Below, piece after piece: positions 1 to 3,389 of a stretch of 5,663 nt of DNA. Each line of letters starts with the position of its first letter. Positions within the stretch are counted from its first letter, which is position 1. This DNA comes from Caldisericaceae bacterium. GTDB lineage: Bacteria; Calditrichota; Calditrichia; Calditrichales; Calditrichaceae. Below the pieces are notes generated by a model. The model searched no databases and was not told the origin of the DNA. It saw nothing but the letters and a program-made list of their open reading frames with translations. The DNA lies in NCBI GenBank assembly GCA_021160885.1, contig JAGHBR010000405.1, positions 1 through 5,663 of the forward strand. The letters are read 5' to 3'. Made by a program: the position numbers and the translations under genes.

Positions 1-43
1 CAAGGAGGCTCATCTGTGAACGATTGTAAGGTTTAAAGCCCAT
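1..43 (-). CDS. N-terminus of an IS1182-like transposase (partial, runs off the left edge)
   Basis: Read on the minus strand from the ATG at 43..41, the 14 visible codons give MGFKPYNRSQMSLL. This resembles the conserved start of IS1182-type DDE transposases (DUF772 region), which typically begin M-[AG]-F-K-P-Y-[ND]-x-x-Q-x-x-L-L before a PPSL-type segment. An AAGGAAG ribosome binding site lies at 54..48, a sensible distance upstream, which supports the start. The catalytic part is outside the window, so it is not possible to say whether the gene is intact. Such enzymes cut and rejoin the ends of their own insertion sequence. The identification rests on very few residues plus the ribosome binding site. 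Confidence 0.5.
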   Translation of the reverse strand, partial: MGFKPYNRSQMSLL

Positions 44-127
44 AAAACTTCCTTAATTGATGATCAATGTGTCGCTCAAAATATACGAAATTTGGATAAT
101 CTATGAAAAATAATCTGCAACAGCCTG
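1..127 (-). mobile_element. Probable terminal part of an IS1182-like insertion sequence
   Basis: The transposase start at 43..41 is followed outward by about 80 nt of AT-rich sequence. It ends at TCTGCAACAGCCTG (114-127), whose reverse complement CAGGCTGTTGCAGA resembles the AGGCTGTTGCAAAA-type ends I associate with IS1182-family elements. A distance of roughly 80 nt from start codon to element end is reasonable for this family. The exact boundary and any target duplication cannot be fixed, because the other end is outside the window. Confidence 0.35.
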
Positions 128-463
128 CTTAATAAGGGGAGAATTAAAGGGGGGGATCTTAAGCAAACAAGTTCGTATTCTAGACCCGCACAAAATCTAT
201 TGTTGTGATTATTAATCATGCTTTCGATGAAATCGTTCTACAATTTAATTTAAACTTTCTTATATTAATTCGTAAAGCTTTTCCCTTTTGACTGGAGGTG
301 TCGCAAAAGTTAATAAGCCAGAAATGTAATCCAAAATTGTTCAAAGAGACAAAATTATTCTGAAAAAATTTAAATTCCGTTTTAAAACACTTTTTATTTT
401 GCCATTATCTCACTATATTTAGAATTGTAACTGAATCAAGATTTTGAGGAGATAGAATCATCT
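128..463. other. AT-rich recA upstream region without a gene
   Basis: No open frame with a ribosome binding site or recognisable product is seen here on either strand. It contains a run of seven G at 149-155, a 7-bp inverted repeat TGCTTAA/TTAAGCA (126-132 and 159-165), a 13-bp palindrome centred on T212 (206-218), the recA promoter candidate at 288-316 and a 10-bp palindrome GTTTTAAAAC (379-388) in the predicted recA leader. The last 140 nt would be transcribed as the recA 5' untranslated leader if that promoter is the real one. No riboswitch-like fold is recognised. Confidence 0.6.
288..316 (+). promoter_or_regulatory. Candidate sigma70-type promoter of recA
   Basis: TTGACT (288-293) and TAATAA (311-316) are separated by exactly 17 nt. 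Each box differs from the consensus TTGACA/TATAAT by few bases. Transcription would begin near 323, giving a leader of about 140 nt before the recA ATG. An imperfect dyad, CTTTTG (285-290) and CAAAAG (304-309), covers the -35 box and spacer and is well placed for a repressor. A TATATT at 414-419 closer to the gene lacks a good partner box and is a weaker alternative. Confidence 0.5.
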
Positions 464-1495
464 ATGAGCAGCAATAAAGAAAAAATAAAAGCTATTGAAA
501 TAGCGGTTTCGCAGATTGAACGCAATTTTGGTAAAGGCGCTATCATGCGCCTGGGCGACAGGGCCAAGATACAGGTTGATGTCATTCCAACCGGCTCGGT
601 TTCGTTAGATGCCGCCTTAGGAATTGGCGGGGTGCCGCGCGGCCGAATCACGGAAATTTACGGGCCGGAATCCTCCGGTAAAACGACACTGGCTCTGCAC
701 ATCATTGCCGAAGCACAAAAGCGCGGTGGTCTGGCCGCCTTTGTCGATGCGGAACACGCTTTAGACCCTGGTTATGCAAAAAAATTGGGTGTGGACACTA
801 TTAACCTGCTGGTCAGTCAACCAGATCATGGAGAACAGGCCCTGGAAATTGTAGAAACACTGGTGCGTTCCGGCGCTCTGGATGTGATTGTCGTGGACTC
901 AGTCGCCGCACTGGTGCCCAAAGCCGAAATCGAAGGTGAAATGGGAGATTCGCACATGGGGCTGCAGGCACGTTTGATGTCGCAGGCCTTACGTAAGCTT
1001 ACCGGAACAGTTAGCAAATCTAACACATGCGTTATTTTCATTAACCAGATTCGTGAGAAATTAGGCGTTATGTTCGGCAACCCGGAAACTACAACCGGCG
1101 GTCGGGCGCTCAAATTTTACACTTCCATTCGTTTGGACATCCGGCGTATTGCAACGATTAAGGTGGGTAATGAAATGGTAGGCAACCGCACACGCGTTAA
1201 AGTGGTTAAAAACAAGATGGCTCCTCCTTTCCGTGAAGCCGAGTTCGACATCATGTACGATCAGGGTATTTCCAAAGAAGGGGATGTTTTGGACAAAGCT
1301 GTTGATTTTCGCATTGTACAGAAATCCGGCACCTGGTTTTCGTACAATGAATTGCGGTTAGGCCAGGGACGTGAAAATGTAAAAGTCTTTTTACGGGAAA
1401 ATCCGGAAGTCTTTCAGGAAATTGAAAAACAGGTACGCATTAAATTAGGCCTTGAACAGGACGAAAACGAAGCCAAAGAAGAAAGCGAAAAATAA
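464..1495 (+). CDS. recA: RecA recombinase
   Basis: RecA is the ATP-dependent DNA strand-exchange protein of homologous recombination. It polymerises on single-stranded DNA in the cytoplasm, pairs it with a homologous duplex, and as a filament stimulates LexA self-cleavage. The 343 residues match the usual length of about 330-355. Walker A GPESSGKT is at residues 67-74, Walker B ends in D145 (VIVVDS), the conserved INQIR with the ATP-sensing Q195 follows, and the DNA-binding L2 loop carries FGNPETTTGG at 204-213. The KNK stretch and GQGRENV in the C-terminal domain are also typical, and the protein ends in an acidic tail (EQDENEAKEESEK), as in E. coli where the tail damps DNA binding. GAGGAGA at 446-452 is a strong ribosome binding site 11 nt before the ATG. 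recX follows 54 nt downstream beyond a hairpin. No inactivating change is seen, and no intein or frameshift. Confidence 0.98.
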   Translation: MSSNKEKIKAIEIAVSQIERNFGKGAIMRLGDRAKIQVDVIPTGSVSLDAALGIGGVPRGRITEIYGPESSGKTTLALHIIAEAQKRGGLAAFVDAEHALDPGYAKKLGVDTINLLVSQPDHGEQALEIVETLVRSGALDVIVVDSVAALVPKAEIEGEMGDSHMGLQARLMSQALRKLTGTVSKSNTCVIFINQIREKLGVMFGNPETTTGGRALKFYTSIRLDIRRIATIKVGNEMVGNRTRVKVVKNKMAPPFREAEFDIMYDQGISKEGDVLDKAVDFRIVQKSGTWFSYNELRLGQGRENVKVFLRENPEVFQEIEKQVRIKLGLEQDENEAKEESEK

Positions 1496-1501
1496 AATCT
1501 G

Positions 1502-1540
1502 AAACTCTCCGGTTTGAAATACTGCCGGAGAGTTTTATTC
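1502..1540 (+). terminator. Intrinsic terminator/attenuator between recA and recX
   Basis: AAACTCTCCGG (1502-1512) pairs perfectly with CCGGAGAGTTT (1525-1535). This gives an 11-bp stem with a 12-nt loop, followed by TATTC and further T-rich sequence. It begins 7 nt after the recA stop and lies just before recX, for which no separate promoter is evident. By analogy with E. coli, where a recA-recX hairpin lets only a minority of transcripts continue, it probably sets a low RecX:RecA ratio. The tail is broken by an A at 1537, so termination may be partial. Confidence 0.8.
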
Positions 1541-1549
1541 TTCTAAATC

Positions 1550-2176
1550 ATGCAAATTACTAAGATCGAACGCGCCTCAAAAAACAAACCGCTTTACCAT
1601 CTTTACGCCGAAGACCTCCTTTTAATGACCGTCAAGGAAGAGACGTTGCTACATTTTCGTCTGCAAAAAGGAATGGATGTAAGCGATGCCTTCTTGCAGG
1701 AGATCCATACCTTTGATCAGCTTCAGCGCTGCCTGGAACAAGCCTATCGTTTTTTAAGCCGCCGTGGTCATTTTCAGAAAGAATTACAACGCAAATTGAA
1801 AGTTAAAGGCTATGATCCGGGAATTATAAACAAAGCGCTGCAACATTTAGAGGACAAAGGCTACTTAAATGATGTACAGCTGATGGTGCAATTCGTTCAG
1901 GATGCCATCCATTTAAAACGCTATGGTCCCAATCTAATTAAAAGCAAGCTTTTTGAACGAGGGCTTCCTGATTCGGCTATTGACCAGGCATTAGAAGAGA
2001 ATTATCCACCAGAATTACAGCGTCAGGTTTGTCAGGAATTGGCAAGCAAAAAGTGGGCTTCTCTTAAAAAATCGGCTAAACCAAATATCAGGCAAAAATT
2101 AGTTGCCTTTTTGCAGCAGCGAGGCTTTACCTGGGAAACGATTCAACCGATCGTTGAAGATTTGACAACCGATTAG
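1550..2176 (+). CDS. recX: RecX regulatory protein
   Basis: RecX binds in the groove of RecA filaments, inhibiting their extension and ATPase activity and preventing excess recombination. The 208-aa product is entirely helical in character and shows the RecX three-helix repeats. The first repeat is at about 63-106 (FLSRRGHFQKELQRKLKVKGYD...LEDKGYLND, the best-conserved family segment), the second at about 110-152 (YGPNLIKSKLFERGLP), and a third at about 154-204. The N-terminal ITKIE...LYAEDLLLMTVKEETLLHFRLQKG segment is the usual beta-rich leader of longer RecX proteins, so the first ATG is the likely start. It lies 54 nt after recA. No good ribosome binding site is seen at the normal distance; the only purine-rich candidate, GGAGAG at 1527-1532, is 17 nt away and inside the terminator stem. 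Translation may therefore be weak. Confidence 0.93.
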   Translation: MQITKIERASKNKPLYHLYAEDLLLMTVKEETLLHFRLQKGMDVSDAFLQEIHTFDQLQRCLEQAYRFLSRRGHFQKELQRKLKVKGYDPGIINKALQHLEDKGYLNDVQLMVQFVQDAIHLKRYGPNLIKSKLFERGLPDSAIDQALEENYPPELQRQVCQELASKKWASLKKSAKPNIRQKLVAFLQQRGFTWETIQPIVEDLTTD

Positions 2177-2214
2177 AGATTGCTGATTTCTAAACCAACT
2201 AAGTTGTCGTGAAG

Positions 2215-2237
2215 ATGAGCCACCGAAGCACACCGAA
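2215..2237 (+). repeat. 23-bp direct repeat, copy 1
   Basis: This copy begins ATGAGCCACCGAAG and ends CACACCGAA, and is identical over all 23 bases to 2332-2354, with starts 117 bp apart. It contains two CACCGAA cores spaced by 10 nt. It is non-coding and close after recX. Similar short CACCGAAG/CACCAAGG-type repeats occur dispersed in several bacterial genomes; no function is known to me. Confidence 0.85.
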
Positions 2238-2265
2238 CGCTTTAGAAATTTTGAATTTTAAATGT

Positions 2266-2286
2266 TGAATGCTGAATGCTGAATGG
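2266..2286 (+). repeat. Tandem heptamer array TGAATGC x3
   Basis: Three consecutive units occupy 2266-2272, 2273-2279 and 2280-2286; the last is TGAATGG. Degenerate units (TTTTGAATTTTAAATGT) precede them. Heptamer arrays of this kind are prone to slippage and would vary between strains. It lies between the two 23-bp repeats. Confidence 0.8.
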
Positions 2287-2331
2287 TTTTTAATGTAATT
2301 AATCGATGGCAATGTAATGTCAATTAAATGA

Positions 2332-2354
2332 ATGAGCCACCGAAGCACACCGAA
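2332..2354 (+). repeat. 23-bp direct repeat, copy 2
   Basis: Identical to 2215-2237. Here the repeat runs on into an extra unit, so that three 10-nt units are in tandem: GCCACCGAAG (2336-2345), CACACCGAAT (2346-2355) and GCCACCGAAT (2356-2365). This shows that the underlying period is 10 nt and that copy number differs between the two sites. Confidence 0.85.
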
Positions 2355-2423
2355 TGCCACCGAATTAATTGAGGTCTAATCGACGCTTGTGTTTCCCAGT
2401 TTTTTTCCTTCATAACGATTAGT

Positions 2424-2567
2424 AACCTTTGAAAAAACCGTGTATTCTCCAAACCTGTCGTCATTCCGCACTTGATGCGGAATCTAATGCTTATAATGGG
2501 ATTCCCGCCTGCGCGGGAATGACATGCCTGCGTGGGAATGACATTTTTAATGATTTTTTCAAAGGTT
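2424..2567. repeat. 144-bp nested palindromic element with 14-bp terminal inverted repeats
   Basis: AACCTTTGAAAAAA (2424-2437) and TTTTTTCAAAGGTT (2554-2567) are perfect 14-bp inverted repeats that enclose a second palindromic unit. That inner unit is bounded by GTCATTCC (2460-2467) and GGAATGAC (2516-2523) and contains two hairpins: ATTCCGCA/TGCGGAAT (2463-2470, 2476-2483) and ATTCCCGC/GCGGGAAT (2501-2508, 2513-2520). ATTAG occurs just outside both ends (2418-2422 and 2570-2574), possibly a target duplication. The inner core is the widespread bacterial GTCATTCCCGC...GCGGGAATGAC type of repeat. Treating the outer repeats as part of the same unit, perhaps a MITE-like element, is inference. Confidence 0.6.
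2507..2544 (+). repeat. 19-bp tandem duplication inside the nested element
   Basis: 2507-2525 and 2526-2544 are adjacent 19-nt units (GCCTGCGCGGGAATGACAT type) differing only by C2514 versus T2533. The second copy repeats the right arm of the inner palindrome, so the element has one left arm and two right arms. A local duplication by slippage is the simplest explanation. Confidence 0.85.
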
Positions 2568-2603
2568 TCATTAGAGCATTCGAACTTTCCAATCTGGTGG
2601 CGA

Positions 2604-2813
2604 TTATTTTCTAAATAACCAAAAAATGAACGAAATAATGGCGCTTAAAAGCAGCATGGAAGTAATCGGGAAGAACAATTTGAAATTTGGCTTGTCAATG
2701 TAAATGTCGCCGGGCAGACGGCCAAAAGGAATCTTGTTTAAATAAGGCCACACAAAACTTAAAACGATGAGTAACAGTCCAAGGTAAAGTAGTACTTTTT
2801 GCCACAGAGTCAT
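2604..2813 (-). CDS. DUF2905 family small membrane protein
   Basis: This 69-aa inner-membrane protein has two predicted transmembrane helices (about residues 6-24 and 46-66). They are joined by a short polar loop holding the family signature GRLPGDI (31-37) followed by I-D-K-P, and a basic end (FRK). Both length and motif match DUF2905, a widespread family without an assigned function. AGGAG at 2825..2821 lies 7 nt before the ATG at 2813..2811. It is the second gene of a minus-strand operon: only 14 nt separate it from the receiver gene stop, and its ribosome binding site nearly touches that stop. The tight spacing suggests co-expression with the receiver; a functional link is not shown by the sequence. 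Confidence 0.85.
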   Translation of the reverse strand: MTLWQKVLLYLGLLLIVLSFVWPYLNKIPFGRLPGDIYIDKPNFKLFFPITSMLLLSAIISFIFWLFRK

Positions 2814-2827
2814 CTGGCTGCTCCTTT

Positions 2828-3184
2828 TTAAGGTAATTCCTTTTTCAAGCGTTCAATCAAATCCGGGAAAAAAATTGGTTTGGCAATAAAACGATCCCGA
2901 TGTTTTGTCAGATGTTCGTCAAAGCCAACAGCATGAGCCGAGATGAACAAAACGGGAATTTCCCGATAGTCCGGCTGGCTTTGTAACCAGTCGTAAAACT
3001 GGAATCCATTCTCACCTGGCAAACCAACATCGGTAATAATGAAATCGATCTTAGTGTTTTGTAAAATTTTTCTGGCCTTTTCCGTATCCGCGCAGGCATG
3101 CACTTCAAAACCTTCTTTTTCCAGATACAACTTGGCCAAAATTAAAGTCTGTTTGTCATCGTCTATGAATAAAATGGAACGCAA
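2828..3184 (-). CDS. Single-domain response regulator (CheY/Spo0F-like receiver)
   Basis: This is a 118-aa cytoplasmic receiver domain with no output domain. It should accept phosphate from a histidine kinase and act through protein contact or as a phosphorelay link. The acidic triad is D8-D9-D10 (FIDDD), the phospho-acceptor is D52 (TDVGLPG), the switch residues are S82 (LFISAH) and F99, and the conserved lysine is K102 in AKPI. All parts needed for phosphorylation are present, and the length is that of one receiver fold. The reading frame starts with TTG (3184..3182), supported by AGGGG at 3195..3191, 6 nt upstream; no ATG precedes the first beta-strand. No kinase gene is nearby, so the partner is unknown. 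It is followed at 14 nt by the DUF2905 gene and is divergent from alaS. Confidence 0.93.
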   Translation of the reverse strand: MRSILFIDDDKQTLILAKLYLEKEGFEVHACADTEKARKILQNTKIDFIITDVGLPGENGFQFYDWLQSQPDYREIPVLFISAHAVGFDEHLTKHRDRFIAKPIFFPDLIERLKKELP

Positions 3185-3190
3185 CTCGAT

Positions 3191-3195
3191 CCCCT
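3191..3195 (-). promoter_or_regulatory. Ribosome binding site supporting a TTG start
   Basis: The minus strand reads AGGGG, then ATCGAG, then TTG. The 6-nt spacing is ideal, and the TTG is directly followed by the codons of the first receiver beta-strand (RSILFIDDD). This decides the start in the absence of an ATG. Confidence 0.7.
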
Positions 3196-3286
3196 GAATT
3201 TTAATGGTTTAAATATTTATTTGCCTGTTTTTGTTAAAGGTTCCAAGTTTTAACGATTAAGATGGATTAAAAAATTTAAACTTAAT

Positions 3287-3318
3287 CAAATATAAACAAA
3301 GTCGAACATATTTTTCAA
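3287..3318 (-). promoter_or_regulatory. Candidate promoter of the receiver-DUF2905 operon
   Basis: On the minus strand TTGAAA (3318..3313) is followed after 18 nt by TATATT (3294..3289), extended to TATATTTG (3294..3287). It can be read as a sigma70-type promoter or as the Bacteroidota-style TTTG/TAnnTTTG type. The start would be near 3280, with a leader of about 95 nt. It lies back to back with the alaS promoter candidate, with 10 nt between the two upstream boxes. Confidence 0.4.
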
Positions 3319-3328
3319 TCAAATTTTA

Positions 3329-3360
3329 TTGGTAATAAACAGAAATTGCGCATATATTTG
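3329..3360 (+). promoter_or_regulatory. Candidate promoter of alaS
   Basis: TTGGTA (3329-3334) is separated by 18 nt from TATATT (3353-3358), which extends to TATATTTG (3353-3360). Transcription would start near 3367, leaving a leader of only about 22 nt before the ATG, just enough for the ribosome binding site GGAGA at 3379-3383. A short leader argues against a T-box or other large leader control. Confidence 0.45.
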
Positions 3361-3389
3361 GCAACTAATTAAAAATACGGAGAACAATA

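Larger units (their letters stand above)
2177..2603. other. Repeat-rich spacer between recX and the DUF2905 gene
   Basis: This 427-nt stretch between convergent genes has no credible coding sequence. A short open frame at 2429-2614 (+) only translates the nested repeat element (giving a HSALDAES...GIPACAGMT peptide, a well-known artefact of this repeat type). It lacks a ribosome binding site. The stretch consists largely of small repeats listed separately. No simple hairpin plus T-run terminator for recX was found; the palindromes at 2460-2523 may serve both converging transcripts. Confidence 0.75.

Noticed and set aside
206..218. 13-bp palindrome as a transcription factor site
   Set aside because: Short AT-rich palindromes are expected by chance in such sequence, and it is far from the recA promoter with no second copy.
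399..419. Promoter TTGCCA ... TATATT directly before recA
   Set aside because: The spacing is only 9 nt, too short for a promoter; the pair at 288-316 has the correct 17 nt.
436..651. 71-aa minus-strand open frame over the recA start
   Set aside because: It overlaps the recA ribosome binding site and first 60 codons on the opposite strand and has no family resemblance; a codon-bias shadow.
826..1113. 95-aa minus-strand open frame inside recA
   Set aside because: Antisense shadow of the strongly conserved RecA core; no ribosome binding site or recognisable product.
2215..2365. CRISPR array
   Set aside because: Only two identical 23-bp copies 117 bp apart with unequal internal structure, no regular spacers and no cas genes.
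2429..2614. 61-aa plus-strand open frame
   Set aside because: It lies almost entirely in the nested repeat element. Its HSALDAES...GIPACAGMT peptide is the usual translation artefact of such repeats, and its start has no ribosome binding site and sits in the terminal inverted repeat.
2908..3108. 66-aa minus-strand frame within the receiver gene
   Set aside because: Out-of-frame shadow of the receiver domain, which has all its active-site residues in the longer frame.
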